A stretch of 64,000 nt of DNA, from assembly GCA_016712525.1 (NCBI GenBank), contig JADJQX010000001.1:1674001-1738000 (forward strand), given 5' to 3'. Of the stretch, positions 25,123-34,000 are shown piece after piece (position 1 is the first letter of the stretch; each line of letters begins with the position of its first letter). The notes below the pieces were generated by a model, which saw only the letters and a list, made by a program, of their open reading frames with translations, had not been told where the DNA came from and made no database searches. The stretch comes from Myxococcales bacterium (GTDB taxonomy: Bacteria; Myxococcota_A; Polyangia; Polyangiales; Polyangiaceae). The translations under genes and the position numbers were made by a program.

Positions 25123-26327
25123 CGGGTCGCCGTGCGTGGGCGCGCGCGGCCTCTCCGCTCGTGCTCGTCGTGGCGTGCGGAGCGGCCTCGCGTACCGGGG
25201 ACGTGTCGCGCGCCGCGGCCCCGCCGATCGACGCGTCGCTCGGGATCGACGCGGCCTCGGCCGACGCCCATCCGACCGAGCTGTCGGTCACGGCCCCGCA
25301 CGACGCAGCGCCCCCTCCGCGTGATCGCGTGGTGGTCGTCGCAGGCGGCGACGTCGAGCTCGCGCGCGCGACCGGCAAGAAGCTCCTCGCCGACCCTTCC
25401 TACGATCCGCTCTTCGGCGTCGCGAAGGTCCTATCGACTGGCGACGTTCGTTTCGTGAACCTCGAGTCGCAGCTCGCCGAGACGGGCGGCGTGACGATGT
25501 CGAGCACGAACCCGCTCGTGTTCGTGGGGCCGCCCGTCGGCGCCGACGCCCTCGCGCGGGCGAAGATCACCGTCGTGTCGACTGCCAACAACCACGCTTG
25601 GGACTTCGGGCGTCGGGCCTTGCTCGAGACGATCGAGAACCTGGATCGGGTCGGAGTGAAGCACGCGGGGACGGGCAAGACCCTGGACGACGCCGAGCGC
25701 GCGGTCATCGTGGACGTGTCGGGCTTTCGCGTCGCGTTCTTCGCGGTGACCGACATCTTCAACTTGGGGCCGCTCGAGAAGCACCCCGCGAGGGACCACC
25801 TCGCGCGCGCCGACGAGGCCTCGCTCCCTCGCCGCATCGCCGAGCTCCGGAGGTCGGGTGGCGCCGACGCCGTCCTCGTGAGCTACCACGGAGGCGACGA
25901 GTACCAAGACGCCCCGCTCGCGCGCACCCGTAGCATCGTGCGCGCGGCGATCGACGCGGGCGCCGACGCGGTGCTCGGGCACCACACCCATGTGCTCCAG
26001 GGCATCGAGTGGCGCGCGGGCAAACCCATCCTCTACGGCATGGGGAATCTGCTCATGCAGCGCCACAAGGACGTGCCCGCGACGGGGTACGGGTACCTCG
26101 CGAGGCTCGTGCTCTCGCGCGGCCGCGCCCCCGAGCTCGAGGTGTGCCCGTTCCGCACCGTGGGCCTCGTGCCCGTGCCATTCGTCGGGGATCCTGGCCG
26201 CTCGGTGTACGAGCGCGAGGTGTTCCTTCGCCTGCGGCGCACGAGCTCCCACGTGTCGCAGTCGCTCGCGATCTCCACGACCGGAGACGACGGGTGCGCC
26301 CGCGTGCGCCCCGCCGATCCGTCGTGA
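25119..26327 (+). CDS. CapA-like metallophosphatase-fold lipoprotein
   Basis: 402 residues if it starts at CTG 25119, which overlaps the previous TGA. The resulting N-terminus (TGRRAWARAASPLVLVVAC) is a good lipoprotein signal; no in-frame ATG, and no GTG or TTG early enough, exists, so the start is inferred. The CapA/PgsA hallmarks are VVVAGGDVEL, RFVNLESQLAE, VSTANNHAWDFG, HHTHVLQGIE and PILYGMGNLL, which form a calcineurin-like metal site. The family is linked to poly-gamma-glutamate or capsule export, but many members are uncharacterised surface hydrolases. Tight coupling to the VanY-like lipoprotein hints at a shared envelope task. Confidence 0.78.
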   Translation: MTGRRAWARAASPLVLVVACGAASRTGDVSRAAAPPIDASLGIDAASADAHPTELSVTAPHDAAPPPRDRVVVVAGGDVELARATGKKLLADPSYDPLFGVAKVLSTGDVRFVNLESQLAETGGVTMSSTNPLVFVGPPVGADALARAKITVVSTANNHAWDFGRRALLETIENLDRVGVKHAGTGKTLDDAERAVIVDVSGFRVAFFAVTDIFNLGPLEKHPARDHLARADEASLPRRIAELRRSGGADAVLVSYHGGDEYQDAPLARTRSIVRAAIDAGADAVLGHHTHVLQGIEWRAGKPILYGMGNLLMQRHKDVPATGYGYLARLVLSRGRAPELEVCPFRTVGLVPVPFVGDPGRSVYEREVFLRLRRTSSHVSQSLAISTTGDDGCARVRPADPS

Positions 26328-26386
26328 GCGCCACATGAGCGCGCGCGATCCGCGAACGGCGTGCGCCCCCGCGGGCTCTGCGCGAG

Positions 26387-27652
26387 CTACTTGATGACCA
26401 CGCCCGTGGGCGAGTCGTTGCAGACCGCGACCTCGAGGAGCACCCCGAGGAGGGCGCGCTCTTGCGGGGTGAGCGTGCTCGCGAACGGCTCGGTGTGGTA
26501 TGTGCTGAAGAGCACACGCCCGCACCCTTGCTCGAAGCTCACGGTCGCCGGCTTCGGCGCCTGACCGGCGCGGGACCCCGAGACCCACACGCGCGGCGTG
26601 ATGGTCTTCGTGCCCTGCGTGACCGAAGAGACCTTCGAGATCCCCGTGTAGTTCTTCTCGAGGGTGAAGGTCGAGAGGCCCTGCGCGCCCATCCACGCGC
26701 CGAGGCTCGGGTCGAGCGACGTGGCCGTCGCGTCGTACGAGAGGCGTCCGCAGCCCGAGCAGGGGACGTTGCTCTCGCCCTCGAATGAGACGAATCCGGG
26801 GAAGGTCTTCGTGAGGAAGTCGTAGTGCCAGTCGGTGACGTAGAGGCGCCCTCCCGCCTCGACGAACGCCTTCAAATTGCTGCGAATGGTCTCGTCGGCC
26901 GAGAGGTCGACGTTGGGCGTGGGTTGGGTGTAGTCGCCGCACGGCAAGAAGATGATGTGCTTGTCGTCGACGCGCGCCTTGTCCCGAAGGAAGGCCTTCG
27001 CGGCGTCACCGACGAGCGGGCTCGTGACGATCTCCATCGCGCTCTTGTCGATGCCGAGCTTCTCGAGCGAGGCCTCGATCTCGTCGTATTGGCCGTGAAC
27101 GACGGTCATCCTCGGCACCTCGTCGCCGCGCGCAGCGTCGGTCTTGCCCGGGAGCGTCGTGAGGGTGGTCGGCAGCGTCTCCTCGCCCTTCTGGACGTAG
27201 ACCTCGCGGACGCGGCGGAAGCCGCCCTTTTGCACCACGAGGAACTGAGCGCCGGTGACCTTGGGACCGAGCGAGAACTCGCCCTTCTCGTTCGCGATGG
27301 CGTGCGGCGTCGTGGGGCCCACTTGTACGCACGTGTCGCAGTGAACTCGGGCGGGCGTCGGCTCGGGGCGCTGGGCGGTGAGGTAGACGAGCGCGCCTGC
27401 GATCGGGACCGTGCCGTTCGGGGCCATCACGGTGCCCTTGAGCAACCCCACGGCCGCGCCGTCGCCGAACGCGCCCGAGTCGAGGTCGAACGCGCCCGAG
27501 TCGCCGCCGTTCAGGCTCCCGTCGGCGGACGGGTCGCCCCCGTCGGGCCCCTCGTCGAAGCCCGAGGGGCGGGCCGTGGATCCACAAGCGACGAAGCCCG
27601 TGAGGGCGAGGGCGGAGAGGGCGAAGGCGAGGGCGTGGGGCCGGGAGCTCAT
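26387..27652 (-). CDS. Hypothetical lipoprotein with regulatory-like beta domain and GATase-like fold
   Basis: 421 residues. A signal peptide ends GFVACG (lipobox), then an Asp/Gly/Ser linker. Residues about 72-170 resemble a carboxypeptidase-regulatory beta sandwich (LLKGTVMAPNGTVPIAGALVYL). Residues about 200-400 look like a ThuA/class-I amidotransferase flavodoxin-type fold (HIIFLPCGDY, EAGGRLYVTDWHYD), without clear catalytic triad. Several Cys (CDTC, CSGCG) may bind metal or pair. Function unknown. Direct repeats CTTACACG-N3-CTTACACG at 27688-27706, 36 bp upstream of the start, match sites at the FIST operon promoter, so it may belong to the same regulon. Confidence 0.6.
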   Translation of the reverse strand: MSSRPHALAFALSALALTGFVACGSTARPSGFDEGPDGGDPSADGSLNGGDSGAFDLDSGAFGDGAAVGLLKGTVMAPNGTVPIAGALVYLTAQRPEPTPARVHCDTCVQVGPTTPHAIANEKGEFSLGPKVTGAQFLVVQKGGFRRVREVYVQKGEETLPTTLTTLPGKTDAARGDEVPRMTVVHGQYDEIEASLEKLGIDKSAMEIVTSPLVGDAAKAFLRDKARVDDKHIIFLPCGDYTQPTPNVDLSADETIRSNLKAFVEAGGRLYVTDWHYDFLTKTFPGFVSFEGESNVPCSGCGRLSYDATATSLDPSLGAWMGAQGLSTFTLEKNYTGISKVSSVTQGTKTITPRVWVSGSRAGQAPKPATVSFEQGCGRVLFSTYHTEPFASTLTPQERALLGVLLEVAVCNDSPTGVVIK

Positions 27653-27687
27653 GAGCGTGGCGTACGCCCCTCCGCGCTCCATCGCCG

Positions 27688-27706
27688 CTTACACGGATCT
27701 TACACG
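27688..27706 (-). promoter_or_regulatory. 11-bp-spaced direct repeat CTTACACG-N3-CTTACACG
   Basis: Two exact copies of CTTACACG (27688-27695, 27699-27706), one helical turn apart, read GTGTAAG on the minus strand upstream of the lipoprotein gene at 27652. The same octamer begins the repeat cluster at 38296 in the FIST operon promoter. Confidence 0.55.
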
Positions 27707-27843
27707 CGTGGCCCAAACCTCGGGAATTCAAGGGCCGAGGGCGCTTTGGGCATGTACGGGGCCGACGATTCGTCGCCAAACCTCGATCGCTCTCCGCGGC
27801 CGCTCGTGGCACGAGGCCGACGAGAAGTCGTCGTCCCTTTACC

Positions 27844-28839
27844 TTAGAGCAGGTGGAGCGAGACCGGCATCCTTCGAGCCTCTCGCGCGCCGAGGTCGGC
27901 GTCGAACAGCACCGTGACCCGTGTCTCTTGGCCCGGGGACACGCGCACCACGAGGGACGAGGCCGCCGCGTAGACACGGTGGAGCCCGAGGCCCGCCCCG
28001 CCGAACGAGGTGTCGATTAGCCTCGACGGATCGTCTTCTTGGTCGCCGCGCTGCCCGCGGAGGATGCCGTCGACGACGTGCTCTCTCCGCAAGAGCCCGA
28101 AGGGATCGGAGACCTCGAGCCCGATGAGCGAGCCGTCGAACGCGAAGCGGACCGTGGGGGCCTCCTCGGGCAGTAGCCGCACCTCGCCCGTGCGATCGTG
28201 CGCGAAGCGCGGCTCTCCGTATTGATCGACGGGCGCGTCGTACATCGCGTTCATGACGAGCTCGTACGCGACCTCGCCGACCTTCTGGGCGAGGCGCGTG
28301 GCCACCCCCGCGCGCTCCGCGACGGCACCGAGCTCGGCCACGACGAGATCGCGCTCGCGAGAGGTGGTCGGCCGGTACTTCACCGTCGTGGCGCCCCACG
28401 CCATGAGCTCGGCGAGCCTCGGGGGCGGCGCGCTCGGATCGAGGGCCGATCGCGCCGCGAAGAGCAGCTCCCACGGCCGCGGCATCGACAGGAAGCTCGG
28501 GAACGCGACGAGGCTCGAGAGGGCCTCGGCGGAGCGCATGGCCTGGAGCGCCGCGGTGGTATCGCTCGCGCACCAGACGATCACCTTCGCTCCGCGGTAG
28601 CGGCCGTGCGCCCAGTCGAGCAAGAGGTCGAGCTCGGACACGTCGCCCGCGAGGAGCCGGGGGCTCGACCCAAGGAGCGCTCGAAGGCTCGCGGGGTCGG
28701 ACTCGACCGCGACGTCGTCTCCGGGGGTGGCCGCGCGTAGGACGCGCGCGATGCGCTGCGCGAGGGTGCGGTTCGTCTCGAGGACACCGACGGTGGCGCC
28801 GGACGGCAAATGGGCGGGAGGGCGTGTGGAGGGGCTCAC
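27844..28839 (-). CDS. Receiver-like/HATPase regulator (anti-sigma-factor kinase type)
   Basis: 331 residues. The N-terminal half (about 15-130) has the alternating pattern of a response-regulator receiver (VGVLETNRTLAQRIARVLRA, AKVIVWCAS) but lacks a convincing phospho-acceptor Asp. The C-terminal half (about 165-325) is a GHKL ATPase: EVAYELVMNAMYDA (N box), GLEVSDPFG (G1) and FGGAGLGLHRVYAA (G2), close to RsbW-like anti-sigma kinases. GTG 28839 overlaps the kinase stop by GTGA. As last gene of the operon it could phosphorylate the STAS domains of the upstream proteins or pass the output signal on. Confidence 0.75.
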   Translation of the reverse strand: MSPSTRPPAHLPSGATVGVLETNRTLAQRIARVLRAATPGDDVAVESDPASLRALLGSSPRLLAGDVSELDLLLDWAHGRYRGAKVIVWCASDTTAALQAMRSAEALSSLVAFPSFLSMPRPWELLFAARSALDPSAPPPRLAELMAWGATTVKYRPTTSRERDLVVAELGAVAERAGVATRLAQKVGEVAYELVMNAMYDAPVDQYGEPRFAHDRTGEVRLLPEEAPTVRFAFDGSLIGLEVSDPFGLLRREHVVDGILRGQRGDQEDDPSRLIDTSFGGAGLGLHRVYAAASSLVVRVSPGQETRVTVLFDADLGAREARRMPVSLHLL

Positions 28840-31058
28840 GTCGGGAACCTCGGCGGGAGGGGCGTCGTGGTCGTTCGAGGCTGTCTCGTGTCGGGCTCCA
28901 CGAAAACGGCGTGTCGTCGCGCCAGCGCTCCGGCCGTCGCGGCAGCGGCGAGGACGACGCCGAGCACGAGCAAGACGAGGTGCCTGCGGGCCGAGCGGAC
29001 ATTCATCGGGCGCTGAACCGCCGCGACAGGCTCGCCGGGGAGCGCGTCGCCGTCGTGAGCGCTCTCGTGCGGCACGCCCTGGGAGCCGAGCGTCGCCCCG
29101 CAACGACGGCACTCCGCCGCGGGTGGAGAGGAGGACGCGAGGGCCCTCGCGTACGACGCCCCGTCGACACGCCCGAGCCGCGAGGCCGAGCAACTCCCGC
29201 AATACCCCTCGGTCACCACCGTCAGGACCCGCATCCGCGCGGAGGGGCGCGCCTCGAACGCGACCCGGGCGAGCGCCTCGGGCACCTCGCGCAGATCGAT
29301 GGCGGTCACCTCGTCGTCGAGACCACGAAGCGCCGCGAGCACGGCCGCCGAGGTAGCGCCGTCCATCGTGGGCATGCCCCGAAAGTCGATGACCAGCTTG
29401 CCCTCGACGCCGTCGAGCGCTCTTCCGAGCCGAAGGGCCCTCCGGGGCGCCCGCCGCACGACGATCCGCGTCTCGTCCGCCGTGACGATCTTCTCGAGCA
29501 CGTCGCCGATGCCGCTCTCGTGGCGCACGTCGAGCTCGTCGACCACCGTTCGCACTCGCGCGGGTAAGGGCGAGCCCGCGTGCTTGCGGACGAAGCCGAG
29601 GATCGAGGGGTCGTCGTCGAGCCGCGGCCTTCCGCCGCAACGCTCGCACGGCCGCTCGGGGGTTCGACCGTCGAGCAGGACGTCGCGGGAGCGCTCTACG
29701 TCGATCGCGAGCTGCGACGTCGCCCCGCAGTCGTCGCACACCACGGGAACCACGAACGAGACGACGCGCGCTCGCCCCGCGAACGCCGACGACGATGCGA
29801 GCTGAGCGACCACGGCCTCGGAGCACCGGTAGAGGTGCACCTCGGCGTCGGTCGGGATGGCCTCGAGCATCTCGAGCCACGCGCGCACTCCGTACGACGT
29901 GATGCGCTCGACCCCGGCGAGGTCGAGCACGAGCGATCCCGACAGGGCCGAGCCGAGCTCTCTCCCCGAGAAGCGCTCGTCGATGCGCCCCTCGAAGCGG
30001 ACGACCGTGAGGCCCGCGACGTGCTCGATCGCCGCCACGACCGCGTGAGCCTCGAGCCGCCTCTGGGCTTCACGCGCTTCGCGAGGCGACGGCTCGCGGG
30101 ACTGGGGCGCGAGGGTGGCCTCCTCCCCCTTGTTTCGCCTCCCGGCCCTGTCGAAGATCTCGGCGACCCACCGCGCGACGGCGCTCCGATCGGCGCTCTT
30201 CGCCCCTCGCTCGAGGTCGTCGGCGAGCGCGGCGCACGTCGGGTGTCGATCGTCGGGGTCGAACGCGATGGCGCGGAGCACCATCTTCTCGAGCTCCACC
30301 GGGAACGACGCGGAGCGCTCCCGAGGCGCGACGATGTCGTGCTTCGCGATGGCGAGCATGAGAGCGAACTCGGTGGCGTTCGGCACGGCGTACGGGCGCG
30401 CGTCGAGGATGCACTCGTACAGGGTCACCCCCATCGCGTACACGTCGGCGCGCCGATCGAGGGCCTCGCACTTGATCTGCTCGGGCGCCATGTAGGGCAC
30501 CTTGCCCTTGAGCATGCCTCCTTGGGTCTCGTAGCCGCGCAGGTTGCTCTTCGCGATCCCGAAGTCGACGACCTTCACCGCCCCGTCGATGCCGACGAAG
30601 ATGTTCTGCGGCGAGACGTCACGGTGCACCACGTAGAGCGGCTCGCCGTCCCGCCCGCGCGCCTCGTGCGCCGCGTGAAGCCCACGGCAGGCGTCGATGG
30701 CGATGCGCACGACGACCTCGATGGGGACCCCGATCCCGTGCTTTTTGGCGGATTTGCACAGTTTTCGGAGATCGCTGCCTCGCAGGAGCTCCATGACGAT
30801 GGCGTGTCGCCCCTCGATGGTACCGACGCCGACAGTCCGCACGAGGTTCGGGTGCTCGAGGAGGAGGGCGAGCTTTCCCTCCTCGAGGAACATGTCCAAA
30901 AACTCGTCCTTGGCCTCGAGCTCCGGCAAGAGCTGCTTTACGGCCACGTGATCGCCGAGCTCCGCGCGGAGGTGCGGCGGAGGGTTGGCGAGGAACACCT
31001 CCGCCATGCCTCCACGCGCGAAGCGGTCGCCGAGCTCGTATCCGACGAGGCGCGCCAT
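28836..31058 (-). CDS. Ser/Thr protein kinase with STAS/zinc-ribbon/STAS/TM tail
   Basis: 740 residues. Kinase domain (about 1-275): RFARGGMAEVF (Gly loop), HVAVKQLL (Lys), VVHRDVSPQNIFVG (catalytic loop), VVDFGIAKS (DFG) and GKVPYMAPEQ. Then a cassette: STAS-like (TVVRFEGRIDERFSG to VERITSYGVRAWL, about 345-425), zinc pairs CDDCG and CERCG, a second STAS-like part (LVIDFRGMPTMDG, about 535-600), zinc pairs CGSC and CRRCG, and one TM (about 695-715). The kinase faces the cytoplasm. The same cassette is in the FIST protein encoded upstream, so both may share a partner. ATG 31058 shares its A with the previous stop (TGATG); the long open frame upstream is a shadow. Confidence 0.85.
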   Translation of the reverse strand: MARLVGYELGDRFARGGMAEVFLANPPPHLRAELGDHVAVKQLLPELEAKDEFLDMFLEEGKLALLLEHPNLVRTVGVGTIEGRHAIVMELLRGSDLRKLCKSAKKHGIGVPIEVVVRIAIDACRGLHAAHEARGRDGEPLYVVHRDVSPQNIFVGIDGAVKVVDFGIAKSNLRGYETQGGMLKGKVPYMAPEQIKCEALDRRADVYAMGVTLYECILDARPYAVPNATEFALMLAIAKHDIVAPRERSASFPVELEKMVLRAIAFDPDDRHPTCAALADDLERGAKSADRSAVARWVAEIFDRAGRRNKGEEATLAPQSREPSPREAREAQRRLEAHAVVAAIEHVAGLTVVRFEGRIDERFSGRELGSALSGSLVLDLAGVERITSYGVRAWLEMLEAIPTDAEVHLYRCSEAVVAQLASSSAFAGRARVVSFVVPVVCDDCGATSQLAIDVERSRDVLLDGRTPERPCERCGGRPRLDDDPSILGFVRKHAGSPLPARVRTVVDELDVRHESGIGDVLEKIVTADETRIVVRRAPRRALRLGRALDGVEGKLVIDFRGMPTMDGATSAAVLAALRGLDDEVTAIDLREVPEALARVAFEARPSARMRVLTVVTEGYCGSCSASRLGRVDGASYARALASSSPPAAECRRCGATLGSQGVPHESAHDGDALPGEPVAAVQRPMNVRSARRHLVLLVLGVVLAAAATAGALARRHAVFVEPDTRQPRTTTTPLPPRFPT

Positions 31059-34000
31059 CAGGGTGTGGGCGGGGCCTTGTAGAACCTCACGGTGCGCCGC
31101 GCGCCGGCCGCTTCGACGTCGACGGCGAGGGCACCGCGCGGGGGCGTCTGTGTGTACGCCTCCGACATGGTCTTCGCGAAGGCCTCGGGGCTCGCGACGT
31201 GGCGGCTCTCCACGGCGAGAACGACGTCGCCCGGGCGAACCCCGGCCCCCTCGGCGAGGCGACCCTTCTGCACGGAGAGGACCACGATCTCGCCCTCGGA
31301 GTGGAAGGCACGCTCGAGCGTCGGGAACACCCGTCCGACGACCATCCCTTGGACTTGTGCGGTCTCGCGGTAGAGCGCGACAGCCTTCTGGTAGGCCGCG
31401 CGCTCGAGCCGGAACTTGACGAACCCCGGCCCCGCCGGCCCGAACCAGGTCTCCACGCGCTCGAGCGAAGCGAACGTCCCGCATTGGGCCACGAAGCGGT
31501 CCACCACGGCCGCGTCGGACCGCGGTGCCTCTCCGTGCACACGCGCCGCGACGAACTCGTAGACCGGGCTACCCGAGAGCTCTCGGCCGAGCTCTTGGAC
31601 CACCCGGAGGATCGCGGCGCTCCTCGCCTGTTTCAGCGCGGCGTCGAGCGCCAGACCTGAGTCCGCACGGCCGACCACCGTTACTTCTTCGGCGCCGATG
31701 ACGAGATCACGCTCGGTCCACGGGGGTGGCTCGGTGCTCCCGACGCTCGGCTTCGCGCTCGGCGCGGGTGCGGCCGTGGCGACGGGCTCGACGTGGCCCG
31801 GTGCGGGCGGAGGGCGCGTCCCGAGGTAGGCCACGAGGCTCAGGGCGAAGGCCGCGCTCGCCGCACCGACGACGACCATGGGGGAGCGCCATCGTCGATT
31901 CCCCGAGTCGGCAGCCGTTCGGACTGCAGCCGGGATGGCCACGGGCTGGGGCTCGGACCGCACCGCGGGTCGTGTCGTCGCTTCGGCGAGCCGAGAGATC
32001 CCCGCGATGGTGAGGGGCGCGCCGCATCGTTTGCAGGGGACCGCCGGGGCTCGACCGCTCGCGATCACCTCGGCATGCTCCGAGGTCGACACGTACGCGG
32101 CCCGCGGGACGTCGCAGCTCGGACAAAACCCGTCCATCATGGCCGAGGCCAGCTGGAAGCCCGGGAGGGCCCGGAGCGCCTCGAGCTTGTCGAGCATCGC
32201 CTCGGGGCACCGCTCGAGCGTGACACGGCTCAGATCCGGTGCGATCGCCGAGAGCCCGGCCTCGAGCGCTCGAACGGCGCTTGCGTCGGGCGCGCCGGCC
32301 GCGCCGAGGTCGACCACCAGGTTGCCTTCGACGCCGTCGAAGATGCGCTTCCAGCGGAGATCGGCCGTGAGCTTGGTCTGGAGGCGCACGCGGGTCGTGT
32401 CGCCCTCGACCGTCTTGTCGACCGGGTCGTTGCGGGTCTCGGGTCTCGTCTCCGCGAGGTGAGAGAGTACTGCGCGCACCGATGGCTCGACGGGAGTGCC
32501 GACGTGGGGACGCGCGAACGCGAAGTAGGTCTCGGGCTCGTCGTCGAAGCGCCCCTTCGCGCCGCACGCCGGGCACGAGGCCTCGGGCGGCGCGGCGGCC
32601 AAGATGGCGTCACGGTCACGCTCCACGTCGAAGAGGCGCTCGAACGGCTCGCCGCAGCGTGTGCACTGGTACGGCGCGAAGAACGAGGCGACGTGCCCCG
32701 CTCCGGCGAATTTTCGAATCATTCCGAGCTGGTTCACGATGGCCTCGGAGCACCTCGCGAACGTGATCGAGCGCGCGTTCTTGGCGCAGCCCAGCATGGC
32801 GAGCCACTCGCGGACGCCGTACGACGTCACGCGCTCGACCTCTGCGAGGTCGATCACGACGACCCCGGAGAGCGCCGAGCCGACGGCGTCCCCCTTGAAC
32901 GACTCGGACACACGGCCGCTCATCCGGAGGACCGTCGTGTCGTTCAGGGTCTCGGTGACGACCGTCGACGCGCTGGCCGACGCGACGCGGTTCGTCGCGC
33001 GCACCACCACGGGGATCGCCGACGTATCGACCGGGACGCGAACCTGGCTCGTGCTCACCGGCGGGGCGATGGTCGCGTCCACGGCCACGCTCGGAGGATC
33101 GCGCCTCGGGGGCGCGACGGGGAGGGGGGCCTCGCTCACGCGCGGACCGGGTGGCATGCGCGCGCGTGTCGGGTCCTCGATGGGCTCGAGGCGCTCGAGC
33201 GGCGTCGACGACTCGGAGATCACCGTCAACGTCATGGTCTGGTTGTGGAGGTCGCAGTGGCCGGTCGCGTAGGGGGAGATCTCTCCGTACGAATAGAAGC
33301 CGGTGACCTCGGACTTCTCCCCGTGGTTGGGCAGCGCCTCCTTGACGGCCTCCACTTCTTCCTCGGTGCGATCCCCGAGCACGAGCCGTCTACCGACGCA
33401 GCTGATGGCGATCGTGAGGCTCTTGTCCTCGTTGCCGATCCCACGAACCGCCGTGGCGGCGAGTGAGGCTCCGCCCACGAGCTTGTCGAAGTCGGCGCGC
33501 ATGAGCTGCACCAGGTGTCCGCGCGGCAGGTCGCCGGCGAAGGTCATCGACCCTCGTTCGTGGTCGACGGCGAGCAGCGTCCTCACGAGGATCTTCTCGT
33601 CCCTCGACGAGGCCCGCATCGCGAGCGGGAAGAGCAGGCCCGACGCCGGGAGATCTTTCGCCTTCTCGCCGAGGTATTCCTTGTAGAGCGCGAGCGCCGG
33701 CTTCCCGTCGAGCTCGTAGAGCACGTTCCCCTCGGAGCGTGTCACCACGCGCTCGGGCCCGAACGTGTCCCATCCGCCCTTCGAGCCGTGCCCCACGACG
33801 ACGTGATCGCCGTAGAAGCCGACCGCGGCGATGACGTTGCGGGCCACGCGCCCTCCGACGGCGACCCACGTTCGCTCGAAGCGCGAGCCGTCGCCAGCGA
33901 GGCCTCCCGTGACCACCACGGACGGGTCGAGCGTCTCGTTGATCCCGCGCACGAGCTCGCTCCCGTTCACGGCGAGCCCGTCGGAGAGGACGAGCACGGC

